64,000 bases of DNA from Chitinophaga pollutisoli (GTDB lineage Bacteria > Bacteroidota > Bacteroidia > Chitinophagales > Chitinophagaceae). The stretch lies in NCBI RefSeq assembly GCF_038396755.1, contig NZ_CP149822.1, forward strand, positions 1,674,001-1,738,000, read 5' to 3'. The first letter of the stretch is position 1. Each line of letters starts with the position of its first letter. The notes below the pieces were generated by a model that was not told where the DNA came from, did not search any database, and saw only the letters and a list, made by a program, of their open reading frames with translations. The position numbers and the translations under genes are program-made. This document shows, piece by piece, positions 6,925 through 17,602 of this stretch.

Positions 6925-9195
6925 ATGGTGTTTGATATTGACATGATTAAAAAATTGTATGCGGCACTCCCGGGTAAAGTGGAAGCTACCCGTAAGTTGT
7001 TGGGCCGGCCGCTTACACTGGCAGAGAAGATCCTTTATGCGCACTTGTACGAACCGACGACTACACCGTACGAAAGAGGGAAATCCTATGTGGAATTTGC
7101 TCCGGACCGTGTAGCTATGCAGGACGCGACAGCGCAGATGGCTTTGCTGCAATTCATGACCTGCGGCCGCGACCAGGTAGCCGTACCGTCCACCGTTCAC
7201 TGCGATCACCTGATCCAGGCGAAAACGGGCGCCGTGCAGGACCTTGCCACCGCGATCGACACCAATAAGGAAGTTTACGACTTTTTATCTTCTATCTCCG
7301 ATAAATACGGCATCGGTTTCTGGAAACCCGGCGCCGGTATCATTCACCAGGTTGTGCTGGAGAACTACGCGTTCCCCGGCGGCATGATGATCGGTACGGA
7401 CTCCCACACCCCCAACGCGGGCGGCCTCGGCATGCTGGCGATCGGTGTTGGCGGCGCCGACGCGGTTGACGTAATGGCAGGCCTGGCATGGGAACTGAAA
7501 ATGCCGAAACTGATCGGTGTGAAACTGACCGGTAAACTGAGCGGCTGGGCTTCTCCGAAAGACGTGATCCTCCGCGTTGCCGGCATCCTCACCGTAAAAG
7601 GCGGCACCGGCTGCATCGTGGAATACTTCGGCGAAGGCGCCGACTCCATGAGCGCCACCGGTAAAGGAACCATCTGCAACATGGGTGCTGAAATCGGCGC
7701 TACCTGCTCCGTATTCGCTTACGACAAAGGCATGGCCGAATACCTGAAAGCCACCAGCCGCGCCGAAGTGGCCGCACTGGCCGACGGCGTGCGCGAACAC
7801 CTCCGTCCGGACGACGCCGTATACGCCGACCCCGCCAAGTTCTACGACCAGGTGATCGAGATCAACCTCGACGAGCTGGAGCCTTACGTAAACGGCCCCT
7901 TTACGCCGGACCTGGCATGGCCTATCTCCAAATTCGCACAGGCCGTTAAGGAAAACAACTGGCCCGAGAAGCTGGAAGTAGCCCTGATCGGCTCCTGCAC
8001 CAACTCTTCCTACGAAGACATCTCCCGTTCCGCGTCCCTCGCGAAACAGGCGATCGATAAGAACCTGGAAGTACATTCCGAATTCACCATCACCCCCGGC
8101 TCCGAGCTGGTGCGTTACACCATCGAAAGAGACGGCCTGCTCGATACTTTCGACCAGATCGGCGGCGTGGTGCTCGCGAATGCCTGCGGTCCCTGCATCG
8201 GCCAGTGGGCCCGTCATATCGACGATCCCAACCGCAAAAACTCCATCATCACTTCCTTCAACCGGAACTTCGCCAAACGTAACGACGGCCTCGCTTCCAC
8301 CCACGCTTTCGTGGCGTCTCCCGAGATCGTGACGGCGCTGGCCATCGCGGGCGACCTCACCTTCAACCCCCTTACCGACACGCTGAAAAACCGCGACGGT
8401 AAAGAGGTGAAGCTTGACGAGCCCAAAGGTTACGAACTCCCTCCGCAGGGCTTCGACGTGAAAGACGCCGGCTACCAGGCGCCTGCTGAAGACGGCTCCG
8501 GCGTGCAGGTAATCGTGTCCCCCACCTCCGACCGCCTCCAGCTCCTGGAAGCTTTCAAGGCATGGGAAGGTACCGACCTGAAAGGACTGAAGCTTCTCAT
8601 CAAAGCGAAAGGCAAGTGTACTACCGACCACATCTCCATGGCAGGCCCCTGGTTGAAATACCGCGGCCACCTGGACAATATCTCCAACAACATGCTGATC
8701 GGCGCCGTGAACGCGTATAACGACAAAACGGACACCGTGAAGAACCAGCTGACCGGCGAATATGGCGCGGTACCGGCTACCCAGCGCGCTTACAAAGCCG
8801 CAGGCATCGGTTCCATCGTTGTGGGCGACGAAAACTACGGTGAAGGTTCCAGCCGCGAACACGCTGCCATGGAGCCCCGTCACCTCGGCGTTCGTGCGAT
8901 TCTTGTGAAATCCTTCGCGCGTATCCACGAAACCAACCTGAAGAAACAAGGCATGCTTGCGCTGACCTTCGCCGATAAGGACGATTACGAAAAAATCCAG
9001 GAAGATGATGTGATCGACATCGTAGGCCTGACCGAATTTGTTCCCGGCTCTACGCTGACCGTAGTGTTCCATCACAAAGACGGCTCCCAGGATGCCATCA
9101 CCGTGAACCACACTTACAATCAGCAGCAGATCGAATGGTTCAAAGCCGGCGGTGCGCTGAACGTGATCCGCGCCCAGTTCGCAGCAGCCAAGTAA
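6925..9195 (+). CDS. Aconitate hydratase
   Basis: This 756-residue enzyme of the mitochondrial aconitase type interconverts citrate and isocitrate in the TCA cycle. The three cluster ligands fall at Cys358 ([10 protein letters not shown]), Cys421 and Cys424 (ACGPCIGQ), the numbering and spacing known from mitochondrial aconitase. The swivel domain with [15 protein letters not shown] is complete near the C-terminus. It is monocistronic, with a strong terminator 24 bp past the stop. Use of acnA or acnB as symbol would be misleading because it belongs to the third, mitochondrial-like group. Confidence 0.96.
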   Translation: MVFDIDMIKKLYAALPGKVEATRKLLGRPLTLAEKILYAHLYEPTTTPYERGKSYVEFAPDRVAMQDATAQMALLQFMTCGRDQVAVPSTVHCDHLIQAKTGAVQDLATAIDTNKEVYDFLSSISDKYGIGFWKPGAGIIHQVVLENYAFPGGMMIGTDSHTPNAGGLGMLAIGVGGADAVDVMAGLAWELKMPKLIGVKLTGKLSGWASPKDVILRVAGILTVKGGTGCIVEYFGEGADSMSATGKGTICNMGAEIGATCSVFAYDKGMAEYLKATSRAEVAALADGVREHLRPDDAVYADPAKFYDQVIEINLDELEPYVNGPFTPDLAWPISKFAQAVKENNWPEKLEVALIGSCTNSSYEDISRSASLAKQAIDKNLEVHSEFTITPGSELVRYTIERDGLLDTFDQIGGVVLANACGPCIGQWARHIDDPNRKNSIITSFNRNFAKRNDGLASTHAFVASPEIVTALAIAGDLTFNPLTDTLKNRDGKEVKLDEPKGYELPPQGFDVKDAGYQAPAEDGSGVQVIVSPTSDRLQLLEAFKAWEGTDLKGLKLLIKAKGKCTTDHISMAGPWLKYRGHLDNISNNMLIGAVNAYNDKTDTVKNQLTGEYGAVPATQRAYKAAGIGSIVVGDENYGEGSSREHAAMEPRHLGVRAILVKSFARIHETNLKKQGMLALTFADKDDYEKIQEDDVIDIVGLTEFVPGSTLTVVFHHKDGSQDAITVNHTYNQQQIEWFKAGGALNVIRAQFAAAK

Positions 9196-9218
9196 GTAAA
9201 TACAGAAAAGCATATATT

Positions 9219-9254
9219 ACAGGCCGTTCCTATCCGGGAACGGCCTGTTTTTTG
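9219..9254 (+). terminator. Intrinsic terminator of aconitase
   Basis: A perfect 12-bp stem, ACAGGCCGTTCC (9219-9230) with GGAACGGCCTGT (9237-9248), is followed by six T. Confidence 0.88.
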
Positions 9255-9282
9255 TTCGATTACCCCCAAAAATCCCTTAACA

Positions 9283-9912
9283 ATGCAACCCGATGCCATC
9301 AGGAAATACTGGCTGGATCTGAATCAGCGCTGCGGATGCCCGCCGCCGGTGGCCTGGCACGGCATCGACCGGTTGATGATGCAGTATTCCACTTTTGGCC
9401 GGCATTACCATAACCTGGAGCACCTGGCCGACCTCCTCACCCTGCAACACCAGTATTCCCCGCAGATCGTGGACAATGAAGCGCTGGTGTACGCCATTTA
9501 CTTCCACGATTGCATCTACCTGCCCAAACGCCAGGATAACGAGCTCAAAAGCGCGGAGGAAGCCGTCTTCTACCTCCGCAAAGCCAATGCGCCCGCGGAA
9601 AGGCAGGATAAAGTGTACCGCTATATCCTCGCAACGGCGGGTCATCAACCCGAACTTTCCGACCCCGACCTCGATTATTTCCTCGACTTCGACCTGTGCG
9701 TGCTCGCCGCGGCTCCGGAGCGCTATAAATTGTACACCAGGAACATCCGGCGCGAATACCGCATGTATTCCTGGCTGGAATACCGCAATGGCCGCATCAA
9801 AGTGTTGCAGCGTTTGCTTTCCATGCCGCATATTTACCGCACGGAGCTTTTCCGCGACCAATATGAATCGCGGGCAAGGGAAAACCTGGAAAGGGAACTG
9901 GAAAAATTATAA
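9283..9912 (+). CDS. Predicted metal-dependent HD-superfamily hydrolase
   Basis: The 209-residue cytoplasmic protein belongs to the COG4339 type of HD-like proteins. It has YHNLEHL (His43, His47), FHDCIY (His75, Asp76) and DNELKSA, which together make the usual metal-binding helix set. The true substrate of this group is unknown. It overlaps the convergent DUF4421 gene by 6 bp, so the two stop codons interlock and there is no terminator between them. Confidence 0.8.
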   Translation: MQPDAIRKYWLDLNQRCGCPPPVAWHGIDRLMMQYSTFGRHYHNLEHLADLLTLQHQYSPQIVDNEALVYAIYFHDCIYLPKRQDNELKSAEEAVFYLRKANAPAERQDKVYRYILATAGHQPELSDPDLDYFLDFDLCVLAAAPERYKLYTRNIRREYRMYSWLEYRNGRIKVLQRLLSMPHIYRTELFRDQYESRARENLERELEKL

Positions 9913-10940
9913 CCCGAAGATGGGCTTCTTCATGGTAAAGCGCCGCACGATGCTGAAGCGGAGATTGCCCGCTCCGAAAGTATGATAAGCCCGGGGATGG
10001 GGCGCGTCGCCGCGGGTGGAGATATCCACGTAATGCACGCCTACATAGTATTTAGGAGAATTATAACCGGCCGCGATGCGCAAAGTATTATTAATCTGCC
10101 AGCCGAATCCATGTTTTTTCCCCGAGCCTTCGTTAAAAGCCAGCACCGAACGATTGGCGCCCACCGCCACCGCCAGCGAACCGGTAATGAACCAGTGTTT
10201 GGCGATCACCAGCGTATACGCATATCCGCCGTTGACAGCCAGGCTGATATTGCTGGCGCGCGTGAATGCCATCCCGTTATAAAAACCATCTTCCCGGGCC
10301 TGGTAAGGCACCAGCGCGGAATCGCCCCGCATCTGCCAGGCGAAGATTTCCGCTCCTGCCAGGAGAGAACCGGCGCTTTTTTCTGGTATTCGTTCTGCAG
10401 GAAGGCGGCGCGGTAAGAGAAGCGCTCGTCATTGAAAATGTACTGCCCGTGCAGCCCGATATTGGTGTTGATAATATCCGGCCGGAGATGATCGGCCTCC
10501 ACGGAATAGGCGTTATCGAAAAACCGCTTGGTCTGACTGTTAAAATACCCCTGGTAATACTGCCCGTAAAAATCCACGACTATTTTGCGGGTGTAGAGAT
10601 GCGTCTGCAAATCGAGGTATTTCGTTTTGCCGTAGCGGTCGTTGTCGTTATTGATGAAGGGCAGGTTGAAGCCGAGATTGAGACCAATGAATTTGTAGTT
10701 GAAACCCACGCCAACGTTGTTATTGGCGTTGGGGCGATACAAGACCTCCTCGCCCAGGGAGCGGTCGTGCATGTCGAAGTAATTGTACTTGCGGGAACCA
10801 TACAGGCGGACCGTCAGGTCTTTGGTAAGATCCTGGACGTAGTTGCTGTCATTGTCCGTATGCAGCCAGCGGAGAATACGTTTTTCCTGCGCGCTGGCAA
10901 GGGCCGGGCAGAGCAGGAATATCCAACATATGGCTTTCAT
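9907..10940 (-). pseudogene. DUF4421 family protein, frameshifted at an A6 tract
   Basis: Two reading frames together make one protein of about 343 residues. The first runs from MKAICWIFLLCPALASAQ (signal peptide) to QNEYQKK. The second resumes with SAGSLLAGAEIFAWQMRGDS and ends MKKPIFGL. The break is at six T on the plus strand (10377-10382, A6 in the coding strand). One extra A restores the frame exactly. The product looks like an outer-membrane beta-barrel of the DUF4421 family found in Bacteroidota. It lies 49 bp downstream of the phosphodiesterase gene on the same strand. It is either a sequencing slip, a real lesion, or slippage-dependent expression. Confidence 0.75.
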
Positions 10941-10989
10941 CCGGTGCATCATACAGTGTAAACAGTCGTATTATGGTATAAACAATCGG

Positions 10990-11478
10990 CTAGTCGGGCA
11001 GTTCAATCACTTCGAGATTTTTAATTTCCCCGTTCAGGCAATCGAAGCGCACGAGGGTTTTCACCTTGTGCCAGCCCTGCTTCCCGCAGGCGCCCGGGTT
11101 GATATGTAGCAATTGCAATGCCGGATCGGGCACTACTTTGAGGATATGGGAATGGCCGGTGATGAAAAGATGCGGCCTCTTCTTCTGGATATGTGGCTTG
11201 AGCGCGGGCGTGTATCGCGGAGGATAGCCGCCGATATGGGTCATCCAGACCTTCACGCCTTCGCAAATGAAGAGATTGTGTTCGGGGTAACGGATACGTA
11301 TATCCTGCCCGTCGATATTTCCGTAAACGGCCTTCAGCGGCTTGAAACCCTCCAGCTCATCGGCCAGCGCTACGTTGCCGATATCTCCCGCATGCCAGAT
11401 CTGGTCCACGTTTTCGAAATATTTAAACACCTGCGGATGGAGGTATCCGTGCGTATCCGACATCAATCCAATCTTCAT
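10990..11478 (-). CDS. YfcE/MJ0936-type metallophosphodiesterase
   Basis: This 162-residue calcineurin-like phosphoesterase shows the metal-binding series SDTHGYLHP, HAGDIGN, YGNIDGQD, THIGG and GHSHI in order. Small members of this group hydrolyse phosphodiesters in vitro and their physiological substrate is mostly unknown. The start MKIGLMSDTHG was chosen because it begins at the first strand of the fold. The longer open frame upstream is only the shadow of hutG. Only 17 bp separate it from hutG, so it may be cotranscribed with the hut genes, though a role in histidine breakdown is not implied. Confidence 0.88.
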   Translation of the reverse strand: MKIGLMSDTHGYLHPQVFKYFENVDQIWHAGDIGNVALADELEGFKPLKAVYGNIDGQDIRIRYPEHNLFICEGVKVWMTHIGGYPPRYTPALKPHIQKKRPHLFITGHSHILKVVPDPALQLLHINPGACGKQGWHKVKTLVRFDCLNGEIKNLEVIELPD

Positions 11479-11495
11479 GGCGCTAAAATAGGATT

Positions 11496-12494
11496 TTAAT
11501 CGCCCTGCCGGAGGAAATAATTCATCACCGTTTCGAACACCAGCGAGGCTGCGAGCTTCGCCGTGCGGTTGTCGTGGTCGAGGGAAGGATTCAGTTCCGC
11601 GAAGTCGGCGCCGGCCAGTTTGCCCGTGCGCAGCACGGTGCGGAAACAGTCGAGGAACAGCGCATCGGGCACGAGGCCGTTGTAGGCCGTGGCGCTCACT
11701 CCCGGCGCATAGGGAGCGGCAAACACATCGAGGCAGGTGGTGAGGTAAATGCGGTCGTTGCGCTGGATGAAGGAACGGATGGCGCCCACGAGCTGGTCGT
11801 GATACTTTTGCTGGAAGAGGCTCGCCGGCAGGTAATCCGCTCCAAGTTCCGCCGCGGTATGGAACAGCCGGGGTGTGTTGGAATTTTGCTGGATGCCGAG
11901 GGCGAGATAATGAAACGGTTGCCCGGCTTTTTTCCTTTCCTGCGCGATCTGCCAGAACCCTGTGCCGGAAGACGCGCCTTCCACTCCGGGCTCCCGGAGG
12001 TCGAAGTGCGCGTCGAAGTTGATGACGCCGACCACTTCGTCTTTGTAATGGCGGCTGATGCCGCGCTCGTGGCCGAAGGCGACTTCGTGCCCGCCACCTA
12101 GCACTACGGGCAGGTAACCTGCCTGTAGTATGTGCGATACTGTTGCCGACAGGGCCTCCTGCGCCATTTCCAGCTGCGGGCCTTCGCAAACGATATTGCC
12201 CGCGTCTGCCAGCACGTGGCCTTCAAAATGGACGGGAAACGACGAGCACGCCTTGCGCAGGGCTTCGGGGCCTGCCGCGGCGCCGGTACGCCCTCCGTTG
12301 CGGCGGACGCCCTCATCGCAGGAAAACCCCAGGAACGCGATGCCCTTTTTCCCCGCGGGGACCGCGGGTAAGGGGCCGCGGCTGATATCGGCCGGTTGGA
12401 TAAGCTGATGCCAGCGGAGCAGATCGGGGTCATTGCCGTCGTTCCTGCCCTGCCAGGCGCCGGGTACGGAAGGTTGGTAACATACAAGGGTCAT
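11496..12494 (-). CDS. hutG: Formimidoylglutamase
   Basis: This 332-residue ureohydrolase-family enzyme performs the last hut step, N-formimidoyl-L-glutamate to glutamate and formamide. Metal ligands are seen in GGGHE (His136) and DAHFD (Asp161, His163, Asp165). The third motif, usually an SxDxD pattern, reads TTCLDVF, so the first aspartate position is Cys254 while Asp256 is kept. It is followed by APGVSA as in other HutG proteins. The gene sits 42 bp after hutI. The cysteine substitution could tune the metal site or be a clade feature. Context makes the assignment firm. Confidence 0.9.
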   Translation of the reverse strand: MTLVCYQPSVPGAWQGRNDGNDPDLLRWHQLIQPADISRGPLPAVPAGKKGIAFLGFSCDEGVRRNGGRTGAAAGPEALRKACSSFPVHFEGHVLADAGNIVCEGPQLEMAQEALSATVSHILQAGYLPVVLGGGHEVAFGHERGISRHYKDEVVGVINFDAHFDLREPGVEGASSGTGFWQIAQERKKAGQPFHYLALGIQQNSNTPRLFHTAAELGADYLPASLFQQKYHDQLVGAIRSFIQRNDRIYLTTCLDVFAAPYAPGVSATAYNGLVPDALFLDCFRTVLRTGKLAGADFAELNPSLDHDNRTAKLAASLVFETVMNYFLRQGD

Positions 12495-12536
12495 GGGTTG
12501 CGATTGAAGGTGTTGAATTGCTAATATCCTGAAAAA

Positions 12537-13739
12537 TCAGATGCGTTCGCCATCTTTCCACACAATCGAGGGTTTGAGTTTGCCCTGGTGATAGAGGATC
12601 TCCCGGTAATCGGCGCAGGGATAAGCTTGCAGGTCGGCCGCGGACGATCGGATACCCAGTGCTTTCGCGGCGCGGAACGTGAGCGCGGCAAACACTTCCG
12701 CGGCCGACAACCGTTCCGCCGCGCTTATAACAGCCGCCTGCATGAGCAGGTCGCCCATAGGCGCTGAACCTGGATTCCAGTCGCTGGCGATGGCTACGCA
12801 TGCGCCGGCGTCGAGGAGCTTGCGGGCGGGGGCGTATCCCATACCCAGGCCTAATGATGCGCCCGGCAGCACTACCGCCACCGTGTCGGAGGCCGCCAGC
12901 CTGCGGATGTCTTCGGCGTTGGAGGCTTCAAGGTGGTCAGCCGACAAGGCGCCTACTTCCACCGCTACGGCGGAGCCGCCGCTGGTGAACTGGTCGGCGT
13001 GCACGGTGATCCCGAAACCCATCGCCTTCGCTTCCCGGAGAAACGGGCGCGCGGCGGCCACGGAGAATGCCGTTTCCTCGATGAAAATATCCACCCGTTC
13101 CGTCAGGTGCTCCGAGTGCAGGGCGGGCAGCAATTCGTTTAATATCCAATGCAGGTATGCTTTTTCGTCGCCATCGAAATCCTTCGGGCGGATGTGCGCC
13201 GCCAGGCAAGTGGTAACGAACGACGCCGGCGTATACTGGTCCGCCGTTCGGATGGCGCGCAACATCTTCAGTTCCGAATCCAGATCTAAACCGTAACCGC
13301 TTTTCACTTCCATCGTGGTAACGCCTTCGCGCAGATGACGGTTGGCGCGGGCCACTACGTTTTCCATCAGTTCCGTATCGGAGGCGGCGCGGGTTTTCGT
13401 CACCGAATCCCAGATGCCGCCGCCGGCGCGGGCGATGTCGAGGTACGATTTGCCGGCGATGCGCATGGCATAATCGCGGCTACGGCTTCCTGCGAAGCAG
13501 ATATGGGTATGGCAATCCACGAAGCCCGGCAACAACACCATCGGCTCGTCGGTCTTATCAATTTCCGCTGTGGGATTGGCTTTTCGGAGCGTTTCGAATG
13601 CTCCCGCGGCTACGGCTTTTCCATTCTCCACCAATACCCCGCCATCGGGAATAACGGTCAGCTGTTCGTCGGAAATGGCCCCTTTTTCCGGCAACCCGGT
13701 CAGCGGCAATAGCTGCGCGAATGGTCCGATGAGTTTCAT
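12537..13739 (-). CDS. hutI: Imidazolonepropionase
   Basis: This 400-residue amidohydrolase converts 4-imidazolone-5-propanoate to N-formimidoyl-L-glutamate, the third hut step, in the cytoplasm. The zinc-binding HTH is in VDCHTHICFAGSR. Further family signatures are GYGLDLDSELKML, the HADQF motif and the late metal aspartate in ASDWNPGS. It is full length and lies 18 bp after hutU and 42 bp before hutG in one operon. Confidence 0.95.
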   Translation of the reverse strand: MKLIGPFAQLLPLTGLPEKGAISDEQLTVIPDGGVLVENGKAVAAGAFETLRKANPTAEIDKTDEPMVLLPGFVDCHTHICFAGSRSRDYAMRIAGKSYLDIARAGGGIWDSVTKTRAASDTELMENVVARANRHLREGVTTMEVKSGYGLDLDSELKMLRAIRTADQYTPASFVTTCLAAHIRPKDFDGDEKAYLHWILNELLPALHSEHLTERVDIFIEETAFSVAAARPFLREAKAMGFGITVHADQFTSGGSAVAVEVGALSADHLEASNAEDIRRLAASDTVAVVLPGASLGLGMGYAPARKLLDAGACVAIASDWNPGSAPMGDLLMQAAVISAAERLSAAEVFAALTFRAAKALGIRSSAADLQAYPCADYREILYHQGKLKPSIVWKDGERI

Positions 13740-13757
13740 AAGGATGCTTTTAAAGGT

Positions 13758-15431
13758 TTATAATCCGAGCCCGAACTGGTCGCGCACTTCGATTGCTTTT
13801 TCATAACCTGCGTCTGCATGGCGGAAGATGCCCATCGCAGGATCGTTGTACAGCACGCGTTTCAGGCAGGCTTCCGCCCGATCGGTACCGTCGGCCAGCA
13901 CCACCATGCCCGCATGTTGCGAATAGCCCATGCCTACGCCGCCTCCGTGATGGAAAGACACCCAGGTGGCGCCGCCGGCGGTATTGCTCATGAGATTGAG
14001 CAGCGTCCAGTCCGACACGGCATCCGAACCGTCTTTCATCGCTTCCGTTTCCCGGTTGGGCGATGCCACGGAACCGCAGTCGAGGTGATCGCGGCCGATC
14101 ACGATCGGTGCTTTCACTTTGCCGGTTCTTACCAGTTCATTAAACAATAACCCTGCCTTTTCCCTTTCGCCCATGCCCAGCCAGCAGATGCGCGCCGGCA
14201 ATCCCTGGAAGGCAACCCTTTCCTGCGCTTTGTTCAACCAGCTAATGAGGGGCTGGTTGTCGGGGAACAGTTCCATGAGCGCACGGTCCGTTGTATAAAT
14301 ATCTTCCGGATCGCCGGAAAGCGCCACCCAGCGGAAGGGCCCTTTACCCTCGCAGAACAACGGACGAATGTATGCCGGCGTAAATCCGGGGAAATTGAAG
14401 GCATCCGCTTCACCGCCTTCTTTGGCGAACTCGCGGAGGTTGTTTCCGTAATCGAAGGTTACTGAGCCGCGGCGCTGCATCTCCAGCATAAAACCCACGT
14501 GGCGGGCCATGCTCTTCAGCGACAACTGTTTGTATCCCGCAGGATCTTTCACCCGCAGCTCCGCGGCGGCTTCGAGGCTCATATTGTTGGGTACGTAACC
14601 GTTGACAGGATCGTGCGCGGAGGTTTGGTCGGTGAGGATATCGGGGATGATACCGTCTTGCAACATGCGTTCCAGCATATCGCCGGCATCGCTCACGAGC
14701 CCTACGGAGATGGCTTCGCCTTTCGCCTGTGCTTCGCGCACCCATGCGATGGCCTCTTCGTAGGAATGCGTCATGCGATCGAGGTATCTGGTATCGATGC
14801 GCTTCTGCAGGCGCGAAGGGTCTACGTCTGCGCCGAGGAAGGTAGCGCCCGCCATGGTGGCTGCGAGCGGTTGTGCGCCCCCCATGCCGCCGATGCCCGC
14901 GGTCACGAGGAGCTTGCCTTTCAGGTCGCCGTTGAAATGCTGGCGGCCGCATTCCACGAAGGTCTCATACGTCCCTTGCAGAATCCCCTGCGTTCCGATA
15001 TAAATCCAGCTGCCTGCCGTCATTTGGCCGTACATCATGAGCCCTTTGGCGCGCAGCTCGTTGAAATGCTCCCAGGTGGCCCATTTGGGAACGAGGTTAC
15101 TATTGGCCAGTAACACGCGCGGCGCCTCCCGATGCGTGCGCACGATGCCTACCGGCTTGCCGGATTGCACCAGCAATGAATGTTCTTCGTCGAGCGTGAG
15201 CAGGGATTGGATGATCTGTTGCAACGCTTCGCGGTTGCGCGCCGCCTGCCCGATGCCGCCGTATACCACCAGCTCGCCGGGGTTTTCGGCTACTTCGTGG
15301 TCGAGGTTGTTGAGCAGCATGCGCAACGGGGCCTCAGTTTGCCAGCTTTTAGCGTGCAGCGTGGTGCCGTGCGGGGCTTTGTAGTGGGGATGCGCGGCGT
15401 ATTGTGAAATGAAGTCGTTAATATTTTTCAT
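13758..15431 (-). CDS. hutU: Urocanate hydratase
   Basis: The 557-residue NAD-dependent lyase converts urocanate to imidazolonepropionate. The NAD-binding stretch [17 protein letters not shown] and the C-terminal family block [18 protein letters not shown] are intact. The start [10 protein letters not shown] follows hutH by 25 bp. A longer open frame reaching back into hutH is rejected because its N-terminus is low-complexity and unlike the family. Length matches the usual 550-560 residues. Confidence 0.96.
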   Translation of the reverse strand: MKNINDFISQYAAHPHYKAPHGTTLHAKSWQTEAPLRMLLNNLDHEVAENPGELVVYGGIGQAARNREALQQIIQSLLTLDEEHSLLVQSGKPVGIVRTHREAPRVLLANSNLVPKWATWEHFNELRAKGLMMYGQMTAGSWIYIGTQGILQGTYETFVECGRQHFNGDLKGKLLVTAGIGGMGGAQPLAATMAGATFLGADVDPSRLQKRIDTRYLDRMTHSYEEAIAWVREAQAKGEAISVGLVSDAGDMLERMLQDGIIPDILTDQTSAHDPVNGYVPNNMSLEAAAELRVKDPAGYKQLSLKSMARHVGFMLEMQRRGSVTFDYGNNLREFAKEGGEADAFNFPGFTPAYIRPLFCEGKGPFRWVALSGDPEDIYTTDRALMELFPDNQPLISWLNKAQERVAFQGLPARICWLGMGEREKAGLLFNELVRTGKVKAPIVIGRDHLDCGSVASPNRETEAMKDGSDAVSDWTLLNLMSNTAGGATWVSFHHGGGVGMGYSQHAGMVVLADGTDRAEACLKRVLYNDPAMGIFRHADAGYEKAIEVRDQFGLGL

Positions 15432-15456
15432 GGTAAGATAGTTTTGGCGGATGATG

Positions 15457-17025
15457 TCAGGAGAGACGGAATTTTCCGTGGTAAGGACCGTCGAGGTCGA
15501 TGCCGTTCGCTTTGGCGGCTGCGGTGGCGGTGGCCACGAAAGATCCGTCGGCGATGATGGCATGCAATGCGGCGATATCGTTGGCGAAGATGCGGTCCTT
15601 CTTCGCGAAGGTCACCTTTTCCCGCACGTAGGCATGCAATGCTTCCAGGACGGGCGTGGATTTGAGGGGCCTCCTGAAGTCCACGGCCTGCGCGGCATAC
15701 AGCAGTTCGATGGCGAGGATGTATTCCACGTTGCCAATGACCTGGTGCAATTTGCGGCCGCTGATGGAGCCCATGGACACATGGTCTTCCTGCCCCAGCG
15801 AGGTAGGCACGCTATCCGCGGAAGCGGGGAAGCACAGGGTTTTGTTTTCCGTTACCAGCGCGGCGGTCGTGTATTGCGGGATCATGAACCCGGAATTGAG
15901 GCCCGCGTCTTCGATCAGTAATTTGGGCAACCCGAACCGCCCTTCGATCATCATATAACAACGGCGGTCGGAGATATTGCCGATTTCGGCGGAAGCGAGC
16001 GTGGCGTAATCGAGCGGCAGGGCCATCGGCTGCCCGTGGAAGTTGCCGCCGGAGATCGTGTCTTCCGCGGAGAAAATGATCGGGTTATCGGTTACCGCGT
16101 TCAGTTCGATGGCAGTGAGTTCTTCGAGGTGCTTCCATGCCGTGCGGGAGGCGCCATGCACCTGCGGCATGCAGCGGAGGCTGTAGGGGTCCTGCACCCG
16201 GCCGCAGTCCACATGCGCCGCCATGATGCCCGAGCCGCTCAGCAAAGTATCCAGGCGATGGGCTACCAGTTGGTTGCCGGGATACGGGCGGATGGCGTGC
16301 AGGCGGGGATCGAAGGGTTTGTAGGTGCCCATGAGCCCTTCCAGCGACAGCGCCCCGGTAAGATCGGCGGCCTCCAGTATATTGTGCATGCGCGCCACGG
16401 CGCTCACGGCAAACGATAGAATAAACTGCGTTCCGTTGATGAGGGCCAACCCTTCTTTCGGGCCAAGTACCACCGGCTCCTTCCCTTCCTGTTGCAGGGC
16501 TTCGACGGCGGACATGCGCTGGCCGTTGCGCCAAACTTCGCCCAGCCCGATGAGCGGGAGGAAGAGGTGGCTCAGGGGTGCGAGGTCGCCCGAAGCGCCT
16601 ACGCTCCCTTTTTCGGGCACGAGGGGCGTGATACCGGCGTCGATGTGCCAGACGATACGCTCCAGGGTATCGGGCGCTACGCCGGAGAAGCCTTGCGCCA
16701 GGGCTTGCACCTTGGTCACGAGCATAAGCCGCGAAATGGTTTCGGGGATGGGGTTGCCGACGCCTACGCTATGGCTTTGCAGGATATTGTACTGCAGGGC
16801 GCGGGTGTCTTCTTCGGAAATCTTCGTGTCGCACAGCGGCCCGAAGCCGGTGTTGATGCCGTACACGGTGCGGTGTTCCTTCACGATGGACTGCACATGC
16901 CCATGACTTTGGCGGACGCGGTCCATCACATCGGCGGCCAGGATGCCGCGGGTGCGTCCTTCGGCGATGTCCAGCGCGATGCGGGCGGTCAGTTGTTCTT
17001 TACCGTAATGAAAGTTTTGGCTCAT
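15457..17025 (-). CDS. hutH: Histidine ammonia-lyase
   Basis: This 522-residue enzyme deaminates L-histidine to trans-urocanate, the entry step of the pathway. The Ala-Ser-Gly triad at 144-146 ([11 protein letters not shown]) forms the MIO prosthetic group autocatalytically. The active-site YGINTGFG segment is at 55-62. Its ATG overlaps the stop of the MarR gene (ATGA), indicating translational coupling. No histidine permease is found nearby. Confidence 0.96.
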   Translation of the reverse strand: MSQNFHYGKEQLTARIALDIAEGRTRGILAADVMDRVRQSHGHVQSIVKEHRTVYGINTGFGPLCDTKISEEDTRALQYNILQSHSVGVGNPIPETISRLMLVTKVQALAQGFSGVAPDTLERIVWHIDAGITPLVPEKGSVGASGDLAPLSHLFLPLIGLGEVWRNGQRMSAVEALQQEGKEPVVLGPKEGLALINGTQFILSFAVSAVARMHNILEAADLTGALSLEGLMGTYKPFDPRLHAIRPYPGNQLVAHRLDTLLSGSGIMAAHVDCGRVQDPYSLRCMPQVHGASRTAWKHLEELTAIELNAVTDNPIIFSAEDTISGGNFHGQPMALPLDYATLASAEIGNISDRRCYMMIEGRFGLPKLLIEDAGLNSGFMIPQYTTAALVTENKTLCFPASADSVPTSLGQEDHVSMGSISGRKLHQVIGNVEYILAIELLYAAQAVDFRRPLKSTPVLEALHAYVREKVTFAKKDRIFANDIAALHAIIADGSFVATATAAAKANGIDLDGPYHGKFRLS

Positions 17026-17528
17026 GATGGGATGGTTTTGGCTTTAGGGTCCATCGCGCGGAGGATGCGGGCGGAAAGCGGGTCTTCCGCTACCGAGCGC
17101 TCCACGGCGCCGATGGCTTCGAGTATTTCACGGCTTTGCGGGTCTTCGGTCACGAGGCCTTCCATGGCCTGGCCGATGGCTTTCCAGACGGGGAGCACCT
17201 GGCTGAGCAATGCAGCGCCCTTGCGCGTGAGCTCCACCAGCTGCCGGCGGCCGTCCTCCGCGCAGCGTGTAGTAGTAACAAGTCCTTTCCCTTTCAGGTT
17301 GGCGATGAGCTGGCTCACGGCGGAATGGGATACCTCCAGCTCCTGGGATATGTCCATCAGCGTGAGCTGCTTTCCTTCCGACAATAAATAAAACAACGGG
17401 AACCAGCTGGCGTCGAAGGCGATGCCGGATTGGGCGTACACCTTGTTCACTTCCGCCAGGAAGTACTCGCTCAACCGCCGCAGCCGGCTGCCGAAGATCA
17501 GGTAACCCAGTTTGGGATAGAAACTCAT
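17022..17528 (-). CDS. MarR-family regulator, first gene of the hut operon
   Basis: This 168-residue winged-helix protein has the recognition region LTLMDISQELEVSHSAVSQL followed by the wing TTTRCAEDGRRQLVELT. The flanking helices provide the usual MarR dimer. It is coupled to hutH by a 4-bp overlap and is preceded by a perfect inverted repeat that starts seven bases before its start codon. It therefore probably represses itself and the hut genes, with a histidine-pathway metabolite such as urocanate as a possible inducer. Well-studied hut operons use HutC (GntR family) or HutP instead. Confidence 0.88.
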   Translation of the reverse strand: MSFYPKLGYLIFGSRLRRLSEYFLAEVNKVYAQSGIAFDASWFPLFYLLSEGKQLTLMDISQELEVSHSAVSQLIANLKGKGLVTTTRCAEDGRRQLVELTRKGAALLSQVLPVWKAIGQAMEGLVTEDPQSREILEAIGAVERSVAEDPLSARILRAMDPKAKTIPS

Positions 17529-17534
17529 ACTAAT

Positions 17535-17552
17535 TATATAAGTGCTTATATA
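17535..17552 (-). promoter_or_regulatory. Candidate MarR operator in front of the hut operon
   Basis: TATATAAG (17535-17542) and CTTATATA (17545-17552) form a perfect inverted repeat with a 2-bp centre, the size and AT-rich type typical of MarR operators. It ends 7 bp upstream of the MarR start codon, where bound protein would block transcription or initiation. Confidence 0.6.
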
Positions 17553-17602
17553 TTTTACAATATTAAAAAATCCTGCGCATACGCGGAGAATTTTTTAGCG
17601 GG

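Noticed and set aside
7285..9213. Minus-strand open frame of 642 codons opposite aconitase
   Set aside because: Aconitase motifs are fully conserved on the plus strand; the reverse frame is a codon-bias shadow.
10377..10382. Programmed -1 ribosomal frameshift in the DUF4421 gene
   Set aside because: The bases are slippery A6-G, but tandem slippage would need a mismatch at the first codon position, and no downstream stimulatory structure is evident; a missing base or transcriptional slippage explains it better.
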